A DNA stretch of 64,000 nucleotides from Pelomonas sp937871895 (GTDB lineage Bacteria; Pseudomonadota; Gammaproteobacteria; Burkholderiales; Burkholderiaceae_C): the NCBI RefSeq assembly GCF_046348265.1, contig NZ_JAXMEO010000008.1. One strand, written 5' to 3'. The notes beneath the pieces were generated by a model. That model saw only the letters and a list, made by a program, of their open reading frames with translations. It was not told the DNA's origin and made no database searches. Below are positions 9,127 to 19,668 of this stretch, one piece after another (the stretch's first letter is position 1; each line of letters begins with the position of its first letter). The translations under genes and the position numbers were made by a program.

Positions 9127-10119
9127 TCAAGGCTTCGCCCCCTGCGGGGCTGCGCGACGACCATAGCGGCAGGCCACCAGCCGGGCAAACCAGCGCGCAT
9201 CGCCGGCATCCCAGGGCGTGAATCGCGGCCACTGAAAATCGTCCTCGCCGGGGCGTACCGCGCCCGGCCACGTGCTGACGGCACATTGAAACCCGGCCTC
9301 CCGCACGATGGCCACATGCCGATGGTCGTAGTCGCGATGCGGCACGCCATTGGGGTAGGCAAACACTTTCACCGGCGCTCCGATCAGGGCTTCGAGGGCT
9401 GCCCTGCCCCGCAGGATTTCGTCTCGGGCCTGGTCATCGGCAGTCTCGGTCAGGATCGGGTGCCGCACCGTGTGGCCGCCGATTTCCATGCCGGCGGCGT
9501 GCAGTTCGCGCACCTGCTCGCTGCTCATCATCAGATCGTCGGGCAGGTCGGGGTGGCCTGCAGCTTCACGCAGTTTGGCGATCCAGGGCTCGCGTTGGTC
9601 GAGAGGCTGGTACTTGATCTTGGGCAATACCGCATCGATGGCTGCACGGCGTTGCACGGGCGAGCCCAATGTGAAACGCCCCAGCCCAAAGTCCGCCAGG
9701 TCCAGCTCAGGCTTCGGGCAGGCCCGGACCGTCTCGATCACGGTGTCGTTCCACATGCGACCGCCGTCAAGAAAGCCCGTCGACACAAAAAAGGTGGCTC
9801 GCAAGCCATGGCGCTGCAACAGCGGCAAGGCCACGGTGGCGTTGTCCGCGTAGCCATCGTCGAAGGTCATGACGAGCGCACGAGGCGGCAGCTTGCCGTG
9901 GGTCAGGGCTTCATGCGCTTCACCCAAGGTCAGGACATTGAAGCTGCCAGCGATGCTGGTCAACAAAGCGTCAAAGCGTGCCGCATGCATCTCGAGTGGA
10001 AACAGCGGATCCAGGAACGGTTGGACACGGTGGAAGGTGAGCACCGAGACTCTGCGCCCGAGCACAGTGTCCAGGCACTGCAGAGCGCCGGCCAGCAGCG
10101 AATTTCCCAGCGCTCTCAT
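9127..10119 (-). CDS. Polysaccharide deacetylase family protein (second copy)
   Basis: From ATG 10119 (overlapping the upstream ligase stop by 4 bases) the protein has 330 residues. It shows the NodB-fold motifs: VSVLTFHRV, MTFDDGYADN with the Asp-Asp metal pair, and IGGHTVRHP with the His-x3-His pair. YPNG also follows. No clear signal peptide is present. It could remove N-acetyl groups from the polymer or a lipid-linked precursor. It differs from the XrtA-type deacetylase at 23458-24348, which starts with the MSIDVEDYFQV signature. The two enzymes may act at different steps. Confidence 0.85.
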   Translation of the reverse strand: MRALGNSLLAGALQCLDTVLGRRVSVLTFHRVQPFLDPLFPLEMHAARFDALLTSIAGSFNVLTLGEAHEALTHGKLPPRALVMTFDDGYADNATVALPLLQRHGLRATFFVSTGFLDGGRMWNDTVIETVRACPKPELDLADFGLGRFTLGSPVQRRAAIDAVLPKIKYQPLDQREPWIAKLREAAGHPDLPDDLMMSSEQVRELHAAGMEIGGHTVRHPILTETADDQARDEILRGRAALEALIGAPVKVFAYPNGVPHRDYDHRHVAIVREAGFQCAVSTWPGAVRPGEDDFQWPRFTPWDAGDARWFARLVACRYGRRAAPQGAKP

Positions 10120-11435
10120 GCGGGTGCTCCTGTCGGACCCAGCGCAACCGCGCGCTGTGGTGCTGGCTTGCTGGCGCGCTTGACGATGTTCTCCGAGAGC
10201 AGCACATAGGCCATCAGGTAGAGCGGCAGGTCCAGATAGGCCAGGCTCAGGAAGGCACCGCCAACGGCATAGCCAATCAACGACACCTGGGTCATCGACA
10301 TCAGCAGCGGAATGGAGTCGGCCAGATCCGGCACCTTGCTGGCCGCCTTGGCCACCGTGGTGGCACGGCGCCAGACCAGCAGCCACAGCGTAACGAAGAG
10401 ACCAAAGCCCACAAATCCGTGCTCGCCCAGCATTTGGAAGTAGATGCTGTGCGCCACCCAGGTCGTATGAAGGCTAGAAAAGGCCGCCCACCGATCGTCG
10501 CGCGGCGCGTACTTGATGTAGACCTCGATCGCTTCCGCGCAAAAGCCAGCCCCCACGAAGGGGCGGTCAACGGCAGCGTTCCACAAGGTGTTCCAGACCC
10601 ACAGGCGCGACTGCGCCGAGGTGTCCTCCTGGTAGGTGCCGATGGTCTCCATCCGGCTGGTCCAGGAATCGGGCATGAAGGCAATGGCGAGCGCCAGCAC
10701 CACCACCAGGCCCAGCGTGAAACGCACGGGGTAGCGGCTCTTCAAGCCCAGGAACAGCGACATCGCCAGCACCGCCAGCAACGCGCCGCGCGACTGCGTC
10801 CCGAGGATGGCAAACACGGTCAACACCAAGGCGGCCATCAGTGCCGTGCGCTGCCACTTCACCGTGGCCTGCATGCGCATCCAGTACAGGAAAGGCGTGA
10901 CCATGACCAAACCCACAGCGGCCTCGTTGTTGCCCGCCAGCATGCCGCCTGGTGGCCCCGAGACCCGGTTGGAACCGCCCGTCAGCAACGTGAAGATGCC
11001 CCCCTTGACGCCAAAGAACGCAATCGACAAGGTCACCACCACCACAAGCAGGAAGAGCTGCTGCTTCTCCACGACCAGCAACAAGGTAATGAGCAGCATG
11101 AACTGGATCTTCATCACGAAGACCCAGCGCTCCTGCACCCAGTCCGTTGGTGCCATGGCGAAGAGGCTGGTGACTCCCATCCAGAAGACCATCAGCAGCC
11201 AGACGATGGTGATGGACGTGACCGGGAATGGCTGCCGGATCTTCGCCGTGGGGAAGGCCACCAGCGTGACGAGCACGGTCAACATCGCAAACGGTAGGCT
11301 GACGGCGAACCCATAGCACAGCTGATGCGGGTTCATCAGCGACACCCACGCCCAGGTGTAGGTCCCGAAAACAGGCTTGCGCAGCGTCATGATCATCATG
11401 GCCGCGAACATCAGGACCAAGGCAAGGTCACGCAT
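10116..11435 (-). CDS. Probable O-glycosylation ligase, exosortase A system-associated
   Basis: This 439-residue protein has ten or more membrane helices and begins MRDLALVLMFAAMM followed by TWAWVSLMNPHQLCYGFA. That opening is characteristic of the O-antigen ligase/Wzy-like family known as the exosortase A-associated O-glycosylation ligase. A large periplasmic loop contains RPFVGAGFCAEAIEVY, at the usual position of the Wzy_C domain. The enzyme should act at the periplasmic face, polymerising repeat units or joining glycan to an acceptor, possibly a sorted protein. It overlaps the next gene by 4 bases (ATGA). The family is clear; ligase versus polymerase activity is not settled by sequence. 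Confidence 0.88.
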   Translation of the reverse strand: MRDLALVLMFAAMMIMTLRKPVFGTYTWAWVSLMNPHQLCYGFAVSLPFAMLTVLVTLVAFPTAKIRQPFPVTSITIVWLLMVFWMGVTSLFAMAPTDWVQERWVFVMKIQFMLLITLLLVVEKQQLFLLVVVVTLSIAFFGVKGGIFTLLTGGSNRVSGPPGGMLAGNNEAAVGLVMVTPFLYWMRMQATVKWQRTALMAALVLTVFAILGTQSRGALLAVLAMSLFLGLKSRYPVRFTLGLVVVLALAIAFMPDSWTSRMETIGTYQEDTSAQSRLWVWNTLWNAAVDRPFVGAGFCAEAIEVYIKYAPRDDRWAAFSSLHTTWVAHSIYFQMLGEHGFVGFGLFVTLWLLVWRRATTVAKAASKVPDLADSIPLLMSMTQVSLIGYAVGGAFLSLAYLDLPLYLMAYVLLSENIVKRASKPAPQRAVALGPTGAPA

Positions 11436-11438
11436 CTG

Positions 11439-12623
11439 TCACCCCGGCAGACCCAGGACTCCTCTGAACACCCTCAACTGCCCTTCGGTCGTCGAGAGCC
11501 AATCAAACCGTTCCGCGTAGCGGCGTGTCTGCGCCCGGTCAGGCATCGCCGCACGGAGTCGCGTGACCCCTTGGGCAACACCTGCGGCGCTCAGCTCGTG
11601 CATCAGCACACCGGCTTCGGGGGCGGCCACCACCTCCGGCGTACCCCAGACATTGGACGCCACGACCGGTGCCCCGCAGGCCATGGCCTCCAGCAGCACA
11701 TTGGCCCAACCCTCGCGGCTGGACGCGAGCACCAATGCGTCTGCGGCGCTGTAGAGCCTGCGCAGCTCAGCCTGTGAGCGCCGGCCCAGGAAGTGCACGC
11801 GATCCTGCACACCAAGTTTTGCTGCCAGCGCCCGCAACGCGCCCTCTTCGGGCCCGGTGCCGGCGATGTAGAGGCTGACGCCGGGCAAGTCAGGCAACGC
11901 GCCGATGACGTGATGATGGCCCTTGCGGTCGATCAGGTGACCGACCGAGGCCAGGCAATGGCCCTGCATGCCAAAGTGCTGTCGCGCCGGCTCGCGCGGC
12001 TCTGGGTGGAACAGGGTCAGGTCCACGCCATTGCGCAGGGTCGTGACCTTGTCAGCTTGCGCGCCCAGCGCGATCAGCTCGTCCCTCAAAGCCGCGCACA
12101 CTGTGATCATGTGCCCGCAGTCCTGCGCGGCTTGCAAGATCTGGCGGCGGGGCACCGGGTGCTGCGGGATCAGGTTGATATCCGTGCCGCGCGCGGTGAT
12201 CGTCACAGGCTTGCCCAGCGCACGCCCCAGGGCCACGGCGGCCACGCCGTCGGGGTAGAAGTAATGCGCATCGATCAGGTCGAAGTCGAAGCCCTCCGCC
12301 TGCACCTGGCGCAACACTGGCAATGCAGCGCGAGCCAGCAGGGCGGGCGCGATGTTCATGCCGACCTTGGGCAGCACCAGGTAGCGCGGGTGCAGGACGC
12401 TGATGCCATGGCGCACCTCTTGACGCGGCGTGGCGGCCATCTCGGCGTACTCGCCCCAACGTGGGTGCTTGAACGGGAACCACGGCACTGGCGCGATCAC
12501 CCGCGCTTCGACCTGGCCGCTCTTCAGCAACTCGCGCAGTCGGGTCTCGACGAAGATGCCATGACTCGGCCTGGCGCTGCTAGGGAACAGCGTTGAGAAG
12601 GTCAGGACCTTCAGCGGCTTCAC
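11439..12623 (-). CDS. Glycosyltransferase, GT4 family
   Basis: This 394-residue GT-B enzyme has an N-terminal half with SSARPSHGIFVETRLREL and DLIDAHYFYPDG. The C-terminal GT4 donor site includes VGHLIDRKGHHHVI, SREGWANVLLEAMACGAPVVAS and the E-x7-E motif region. It should add a sugar to the lipid-linked repeat unit at the cytoplasmic face. Its ATG overlaps the upstream glycosyltransferase stop by 4 bases, and it ends 3 bases before the ligase start, so it is tightly packed in the operon. Sugar specificity is unknown. Confidence 0.9.
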   Translation of the reverse strand: MKPLKVLTFSTLFPSSARPSHGIFVETRLRELLKSGQVEARVIAPVPWFPFKHPRWGEYAEMAATPRQEVRHGISVLHPRYLVLPKVGMNIAPALLARAALPVLRQVQAEGFDFDLIDAHYFYPDGVAAVALGRALGKPVTITARGTDINLIPQHPVPRRQILQAAQDCGHMITVCAALRDELIALGAQADKVTTLRNGVDLTLFHPEPREPARQHFGMQGHCLASVGHLIDRKGHHHVIGALPDLPGVSLYIAGTGPEEGALRALAAKLGVQDRVHFLGRRSQAELRRLYSAADALVLASSREGWANVLLEAMACGAPVVASNVWGTPEVVAAPEAGVLMHELSAAGVAQGVTRLRAAMPDRAQTRRYAERFDWLSTTEGQLRVFRGVLGLPG

Positions 12624-13822
12624 GCCTGCGCCTCCACCGCCTCGATCAAGATGCGACCGAAGACATCGGCCGCGACACGGTGCCCAAAACGCTCCTCCAC
12701 GAGCTCGCGAGCAGCCCGTGACAGCTTCGAGCGCAAGGCGCCATCGGCCAAGAGCCGGCAGGTGGCATTCGCCAATTCCTCAGTGCCGTCCGCACGCAGG
12801 AAATGCACGCCATGGTCCACATCCAGACCCTCGATGCCGATGCTCGTCGACACCACGGGCAGGCCCATGGCCATCGCCTCGAACGCTTTGATGCGGGTGC
12901 CACCGCCCACGCGCAGCGGGATTACGAAGGCCTGCGCGTCTCGGGCGTGGTCGCGTACATCGTCGACGAAGCCGGTGAAGCTCACGCCCGGCACATTCCG
13001 CTGTACCAGCGAGGGTGGCGGGTTTTTGCCGACGACGCGCAATTGCGCATCGGGCACCTTGGCACGCACCAGCGGCCACACTTCCTCGATGTAGAAACGG
13101 ATCCCGTCGACATTGGCTTCCCAGTCCATGGAGCCCGTGAAAACGACGACGGGGCTGCCGTCGGCTGGCGCCTGCCACGCAAAGAAGTCAAGGTCGACGC
13201 CCGTCGGGATGGCTCGCGCCGTCGTCAGGCCATCGGCAGCAAATTTTTTGGCGTCGCGGTCCGAGACTGCGACGACACGAGTAAATTGGGCCAGCGCCTC
13301 ACGCTCAAAGCGGCGCATCTTCCGAGCCTGCGAGGCCCACATCCACCGCAGTAGCGCGCTCGGCGCTGTCTTGGCGTGGCGCTCGAAGATCTCCGCTTCC
13401 ACGTTGTGCGTGAAGCAGACCGTCGCGCCGCCCAGCTTCTCGGGCCGGAGTACCGCAGCGTGCACGAAGTCGAACACGACCACATCGAAACGTTCAGCCG
13501 CCAGCGCCTGCTCGACGGCTGAAACCGCAGCCGGCGTGCGGTCGGCTGCGACATTGACGGGCAAGGCCGAGAGCAGGTCCGGCGCACGCTGCCAGCGAGA
13601 GCGTGACGGGCTCGGCTGCCAGCCGATGAAGCGCTCGCATTGCCGGTCAAGTTCGGGCTGCCACTCGCGCTGCTGCTCCTGCGTTGCCGGAGACAGCAGC
13701 GTCAGATCGAAGCGCCCGCTTTCCTTCAATCCGCGCAGGATATTGCCCGTACGGATCTTGCCCCCGGCGTCCGCCGGGAACAGAAACACCGGCGAAATGA
13801 ACGCGACTTTCAGTCTGCTCAC
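12620..13822 (-). CDS. Glycosyltransferase, GT4 family, EPS cluster
   Basis: This 400-residue GT-B enzyme has VFLFPADAGGKIRTGNILRGL at the N-terminus and CFTHNVEAEIFERHA in the middle. Its donor-site half has VVVFTGSMDWEANVDGIRFYI, then FVIPLRVGGGTRIKAFEAMA and GLPVVSTSIGIEGL. This layout is close to the other XrtA-associated sugar transferase at 21207-22415 (FTGAMDYWPNVDAV), so the two are likely paralogues. It overlaps both neighbours by 4 bases. It probably adds one residue of the repeat unit. Confidence 0.9.
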   Translation of the reverse strand: MSRLKVAFISPVFLFPADAGGKIRTGNILRGLKESGRFDLTLLSPATQEQQREWQPELDRQCERFIGWQPSPSRSRWQRAPDLLSALPVNVAADRTPAAVSAVEQALAAERFDVVVFDFVHAAVLRPEKLGGATVCFTHNVEAEIFERHAKTAPSALLRWMWASQARKMRRFEREALAQFTRVVAVSDRDAKKFAADGLTTARAIPTGVDLDFFAWQAPADGSPVVVFTGSMDWEANVDGIRFYIEEVWPLVRAKVPDAQLRVVGKNPPPSLVQRNVPGVSFTGFVDDVRDHARDAQAFVIPLRVGGGTRIKAFEAMAMGLPVVSTSIGIEGLDVDHGVHFLRADGTEELANATCRLLADGALRSKLSRAARELVEERFGHRVAADVFGRILIEAVEAQA

Positions 13823-15135
13823 CAGCAGATGCCTTCGTACTGCGCAAATCCAGCCCCGCGCAGGTCCGCGTAGCCATTCAAGTCGACCACTCGCGCGCCT
13901 TTGGCGAGCGCAATGATGCGCTGGCGGGTTTCGGCGTCCGCATGACCCACGACGACGATCTCGGCGCGGGCGAGCACGGCATCGGGCGTCTCGTGCAGCA
14001 GCTTGTCGAGATGGGGAATCTCGCGATCGATGTATTCCTTGTTCTTGCCCAGCAGCCGCGCAATCTTGACGAACTTGTCGTAGATGGCAATGTCGAAGCC
14101 CTTGCCGAGCAGCTTCTCAGCCAACACCACGAGCGGCGAGTCGCGCAGGTCATCGGTGCCCGGCTTGAAGGCCAGACCAAAAAGCGCGACCGGTTTGCGG
14201 CCGTTGGCCGCAATGAGGTCGTAGGCGCGCCCAATATGGGCGTCATTGCTGTCCAGCAGGGAGCCGAGCACAGGGATCTGCACCCCTTGCTCACGAGCAA
14301 TGGTCAGAAAGCCCTTGACCTCCTTCGGCAGGCAGGAACCTCCGAAGGCGAAGCCTGGGCGGAGGTAGGCCTTGGAGATGTTGAGCTGCTTGTCTTCACA
14401 GAACAGCGCCAGCACGTCGCGCGAGTCCAGCCCGGCTTCCTTCAGAACGGCGCCGGCTTCGTTGGCAAAGACGATCTTCAACGCGTGAAAGACATTGCAC
14501 AGGTACTTGACCGACTCCGCCACGCCCACATCAGCTGCGACAAAGCTTCCCGGCACCCCAACGTACAGGCGGCGCATGACTTCGACACCGGCTTCGTCCA
14601 TGCTGCCAACGATGGTCTGCGGCGGGTTGTGGAAGTCCGACACCGACGAGCCTTCGCGCAGGAACTCCGGGTTGAAGACCAGCGAGAGCCGATCACCAAT
14701 CTTGCGCCCCACTGCCTGCTCCAGCAGCGGCGCGATGCGCGAGCGCGTGGTGCCTGGCGCCACGGTGCTGCGGATGACCAGCGTGTGGTGGCCGTCCTTC
14801 TTGGCGATTTCGGCGCCGATTTGCCCCACAACCGCATCCAGCGCCGTCAAGTCAGGCATGAAATTGGGCAAGGAGGGCGTGGCCACCGAAATCAACGAAA
14901 CCTCAGTGCCCCGCACGGCGGCGGCCACATCGTTGGTCGCCGTCAATTTCCCCGCCTTCACTGCGGCGGATATCAGCTCCTCAATGCCCTCTTCCACGAC
15001 GGGCGACTCCCCCGAAGCGATCAACTTGACCTTGAGGGGGTTGATGTCCACGCCAATCACGTCGTGACCCAGCTCGGGCAGGCAGGCGCATGACACGGCG
15101 CCCACGTAACCCAGACCGAAAACCGAAACCTTCAT
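13819..15135 (-). CDS. Nucleotide-sugar dehydrogenase, GDP-mannose 6-dehydrogenase (AlgD) type
   Basis: Start ATG 15135 has a GAGGAC ribosome site upstream and gives MKVSVFGLGYVG, the NAD-binding Rossmann motif. The upstream in-frame extension is not family-like. The protein has 438 residues. The catalytic Cys in FGGSCLPKE falls at residue 268, the same number as in Pseudomonas AlgD. VFNPEFLREGSSV is the substrate loop. It oxidises a nucleotide-activated hexose (GDP-mannose or UDP-glucose) to the uronate using NAD+. It overlaps the next glycosyltransferase by 4 bases. With the TviB-like enzyme in the same run, the polymer probably contains two different uronic acids. Confidence 0.87.
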   Translation of the reverse strand: MKVSVFGLGYVGAVSCACLPELGHDVIGVDINPLKVKLIASGESPVVEEGIEELISAAVKAGKLTATNDVAAAVRGTEVSLISVATPSLPNFMPDLTALDAVVGQIGAEIAKKDGHHTLVIRSTVAPGTTRSRIAPLLEQAVGRKIGDRLSLVFNPEFLREGSSVSDFHNPPQTIVGSMDEAGVEVMRRLYVGVPGSFVAADVGVAESVKYLCNVFHALKIVFANEAGAVLKEAGLDSRDVLALFCEDKQLNISKAYLRPGFAFGGSCLPKEVKGFLTIAREQGVQIPVLGSLLDSNDAHIGRAYDLIAANGRKPVALFGLAFKPGTDDLRDSPLVVLAEKLLGKGFDIAIYDKFVKIARLLGKNKEYIDREIPHLDKLLHETPDAVLARAEIVVVGHADAETRQRIIALAKGARVVDLNGYADLRGAGFAQYEGICW

Positions 15136-15154
15136 CTTTTTGTCCTCGTCGAAA

Positions 15155-17074
15155 TCAGTGCCCAGCCCGCTGGGCCGCGTCGCCCAGACCCGCATTGCGC
15201 AGGAAGGCGTCGAACATCAGCAGCACCCACAGCGGCTGGGAGTGGTCCAGCGCGCCGCGCTCGTGCTGGTCGAGCATGCGCGTGATGGTCGAGGGCTCGA
15301 ACCAGCCCGTTTGAGCCAGCGCGCCACGTTGTAGTGCATTGCGCGTGGCCTCACGCAGCGGCCCACGCAGCCAGCGCGCCAGCGGCACGGAGAAGCCCAT
15401 CTTGGGCCGGTAGAGCACGTCATGCGGCAGCATGGGCTCCATGGCCTTCTTGAAGAAGTACTTGCCCTCCTGGCCACGCAGCTTGAGGCTGGACGGCAGC
15501 GTGGCGGCCCATTCGACGAGCGGGTGGTCCATCAGGGGTTCGCGCACCTCCAGCGAGTGCGCCATGCTGGCCCGGTCGACCTTGGTGTTGATGTCGCCCG
15601 GCAGGTAGGTGTGCAGGTCGATGTACTGGATCAGGGCGAGCGGGTCGTCCGTGCCGGCACGCCGGGCATGGTCGTGGAAGATTTCGACCGCATTCCAGCC
15701 CTGCAGTTCGCGCTTGAGTTTGCTGCTGAAGAGCTGCTCACGCATGGGGTCGCGCACCAGGCCCATGGTGTTGAAGTAGGCGTCCACCGAGCTGCGCGCG
15801 ATGGCCTGGAAAGTGGTCTTGGCGCGGAAGACGCGCGGTGCCCAGTCGGCCTTGGGGTAGAGCTTGGCCAGCGGCGCAAATACGCCGCGCCGCACGGCGA
15901 GCGGGAAGGCGCTGCGCATGCGCTCTTCCATCATGTGCATCTTGTAGCGGCGGTAGCCGCCGAAGGTCTCGTCGCCCCCGTCGCCACTGAGCGCCACCGT
16001 CACATGCTTGCGGGCCAGTTCGCAGACTCGGTAAGTTGGGATGGCGGACGAGTCGGCATACGGCTCGTCGTACAGGTGGGCCAGGGTATCGACGAGGCCA
16101 AAGTCATCACTGCCAACCACTTCCACGCGGTGGTTGGTCTTGTACCGGTCGGCCACCATCTTGGCGAACTCGGTCTCGTTGAACTTAGGGTCGTCAAAGC
16201 CAATCGAGCAGGTGTTGACCGGCTGTGAGTCCAGCTGCGCCATGGCCGCCACGACGGCGCTGGAATCGACACCGCCGGACAGGAAGGCGCCCAGCGGCAC
16301 TTCGGCCTTGAGCCGCAGCTTGACGGACTCGCTCAAACGGCGGCGCATCTCCTCGGCCGCTTCAGCCTCGCTGATCTTGGCGTCGAGCGTGAACTTGACG
16401 TCCCAATAACGCTGCGGCTCGCCCACCGGCTGGCCACGCTTGACGAGCAGGCGGTGCCCAGGCGCGAGCTTCTTGGCGTGCTTGTAGATGGTCCAGGGGT
16501 CTGGCACGTAGCCGAGGGCGAAGTAGGCCTCGATGGCGCGCGGGTCGATCTCCTGACGCAAGCCGCCGTGGGCCACGATGCTCTTGAGCTCGGAGCCGAA
16601 CAGCAGCCAGCCGTCGTCAGTCACCGCGTAGTGCAGCGGCTTGACCCCCATGCGGTCGCGGGCCATGAAGAGGCAGTCGCGCCGCCGGTCATGGACCATG
16701 AAGGCGAACATGCCGCGCAGGTGATGCACGCAGTCCTCGCCCCAATGTTCCCAGGCGCGGACGATGGCTTCGGAGTCGCTCTTGGTGCGGAACACGTAGC
16801 CGTGGCCGCGCAGCTCGTCCATCAGTTCCAGGTAGTTGTAGACCTCGCCGTTGAACACGAGGGCCACCGACTTGTCGTCATTGAAGATGGGCTGCTGGCC
16901 TGTGGCGATATCGATCACCGACAGGCGACGGTGGCCGAAGCCGACGCCGGGTTCGATGTGCAGGTCGCCTTCGTCGGGGCCGCGGTGGTGCTGCGACTCG
17001 TTCATGCGATGCAGGCGTTCGCGCTCGGGCGTCCGTTGCTCGCGAATGTCAAACACACCAGTGATGCCGCACAT
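15155..17074 (-). CDS. Glutamine amidotransferase, asparagine synthase type, XrtA system-associated
   Basis: This complete 639-residue enzyme starts MCGITGVFDI with the nucleophile Cys2 ready after Met removal. It then has HHRGPDEGD and FNGEVYNYLEL of the class II glutaminase domain and an ATP-pyrophosphatase domain with FLSGGVDSSAV at residues 264-274 and LSGDGGDETFGGYRRY. It matches the amidotransferase 1 family of XrtA/PEP-CTERM loci. The expected reaction is ATP-dependent transfer of glutamine nitrogen to a carboxylate. In this setting a likely target is a uronic acid made by the neighbouring dehydrogenases, giving a uronamide; that target is inference. It lies 19 bases upstream of the AlgD-like gene. 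Confidence 0.93.
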   Translation of the reverse strand: MCGITGVFDIREQRTPERERLHRMNESQHHRGPDEGDLHIEPGVGFGHRRLSVIDIATGQQPIFNDDKSVALVFNGEVYNYLELMDELRGHGYVFRTKSDSEAIVRAWEHWGEDCVHHLRGMFAFMVHDRRRDCLFMARDRMGVKPLHYAVTDDGWLLFGSELKSIVAHGGLRQEIDPRAIEAYFALGYVPDPWTIYKHAKKLAPGHRLLVKRGQPVGEPQRYWDVKFTLDAKISEAEAAEEMRRRLSESVKLRLKAEVPLGAFLSGGVDSSAVVAAMAQLDSQPVNTCSIGFDDPKFNETEFAKMVADRYKTNHRVEVVGSDDFGLVDTLAHLYDEPYADSSAIPTYRVCELARKHVTVALSGDGGDETFGGYRRYKMHMMEERMRSAFPLAVRRGVFAPLAKLYPKADWAPRVFRAKTTFQAIARSSVDAYFNTMGLVRDPMREQLFSSKLKRELQGWNAVEIFHDHARRAGTDDPLALIQYIDLHTYLPGDINTKVDRASMAHSLEVREPLMDHPLVEWAATLPSSLKLRGQEGKYFFKKAMEPMLPHDVLYRPKMGFSVPLARWLRGPLREATRNALQRGALAQTGWFEPSTITRMLDQHERGALDHSQPLWVLLMFDAFLRNAGLGDAAQRAGH

Positions 17075-17201
17075 GCCCTAGGTCCGCCTCAGTCCTGCTG
17101 TTCGGGAGCGACCAGAGCTGGCCGCAGCGAAACATGAATTCTCACCGAGCCATCCCAGCGTTCCGCTCAGGAATGAGCGCCCGCGTGATCTTGACCACGA
17201 C

Positions 17202-18338
17202 CTATCCCCCGCTCAAGGGGGCCGCACCGTCATAGAGCGCGGCGTAGGCGGACATCATCCCTGCGAGGCTGAAGCGCTGGCGCACCCGCGCCAGTGCGGC
17301 CGCAGCCAGCGCCTGGCGGCGCGCTGGGTCTTGCACCAAGGCCGCGAGGGCGCCAGCCAGCGCCTCGCTGTCCTGCGCGGGCACGAGCACGCCGTGCTGG
17401 CCGTCTTCAACCAGCTCGCCATTCCCGCCCACTGCGGTCGCCACCGGCGCGCAGCCGCTGGCCATGGCTTCCAGCAAGGTGTTGCTGATGCCTTCGGCCT
17501 GAGACGGCAGCACGAAGAGGTCGAACTGAGGCAGCAGCTGCGCCACGTCGCTGCGGTCCCCGGGTAGCCAGGCTTGGTCGGCAGCGCCTGCGGCCTGCAG
17601 TTGGGCCAGGGCCTCGGCGTGCAGCGGGCCGCCGCCCAGCATGGCAAGCCGCAGCCTGGGCCAGTCCGCCGGGCACAACTCCCGCAGGCGCACGAAGGCG
17701 GCGACGAGATTGAGCGGGTCCTTGACGGCCTGCATGCGGCCCACGGCGCCGATCACCAGATGGTCTCGGCGATTGAAGGGCCAGGCCGGCGGCGCCGGCG
17801 TTTCCGGCGTGAACCGCGCCACGTCAACGCCATTGCAGATGCGCCGCACATGCGCCTTGGGCAGGCCCACGGCCTCGGTCAGATAGACCTCAATCGCCTG
17901 AGACAACGCCACAAACTCGTTCGCCGCGAAGCCATAGGCGCGCCGCAGCTTCTGATTGCGCCGGTTCACGCCACCGAGGTCGTCCACGTCCCAGCCATGC
18001 TCGCTGTGAACGCGCAGCGGCACACGCGCCAGCAGCGCCGGAATCTGGAATTCCATCGCACCGAGGTTGCGCGTGTGCACCACCGCCGGACGCAGCTCGC
18101 ACAGCAGGCGGTAGACCTTGGGATACAGCCACAGCCCCTGCCCTGGCGGCTTGTTGAGCGAGAAGAACTGGGTGCCCGGCGCTTTCACCCGCTCTTTGAA
18201 GGCGGTGATCTGCGTCACCGCGACCACGGCATGGCGGTATTGGTCCAGGTGATTGATGACGTTGACGACCCCGTTTTCGAGGCCACCCGTGTCAAAGCGG
18301 TGCAGCAGGTGGACGACCAGGGGGCGGTCGTCCTGCAC
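17202..18338 (-). CDS. Sugar transferase, GT4, XrtA/EpsH1 system-associated
   Basis: The N-terminus PLVVHLLHRFDTGGLENGVVN is the signature of a second XrtA-associated sugar transferase family. The GT4 donor site follows with VGRMQAVKDPLNLVAAF and LPSQAEGISNTLLEAMASG. GTG 18338 is preferred because it gives the family's short N-terminus and starts 8 bases after the upstream dehydrogenase stop. A TTG at 18359 would add seven residues. A 127-base gap with no gene separates its stop from the amidotransferase start, wider than most gaps in this run. Confidence 0.88.
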   Translation of the reverse strand: MQDDRPLVVHLLHRFDTGGLENGVVNVINHLDQYRHAVVAVTQITAFKERVKAPGTQFFSLNKPPGQGLWLYPKVYRLLCELRPAVVHTRNLGAMEFQIPALLARVPLRVHSEHGWDVDDLGGVNRRNQKLRRAYGFAANEFVALSQAIEVYLTEAVGLPKAHVRRICNGVDVARFTPETPAPPAWPFNRRDHLVIGAVGRMQAVKDPLNLVAAFVRLRELCPADWPRLRLAMLGGGPLHAEALAQLQAAGAADQAWLPGDRSDVAQLLPQFDLFVLPSQAEGISNTLLEAMASGCAPVATAVGGNGELVEDGQHGVLVPAQDSEALAGALAALVQDPARRQALAAAALARVRQRFSLAGMMSAYAALYDGAAPLSGG

Positions 18339-18346
18339 GGCGGCGC

Positions 18347-19633
<1,287 letters not shown>

Positions 19634-19668
19634 CTTTCGTCCTTCCAATCTTGTCGCTGTTCAGGGGC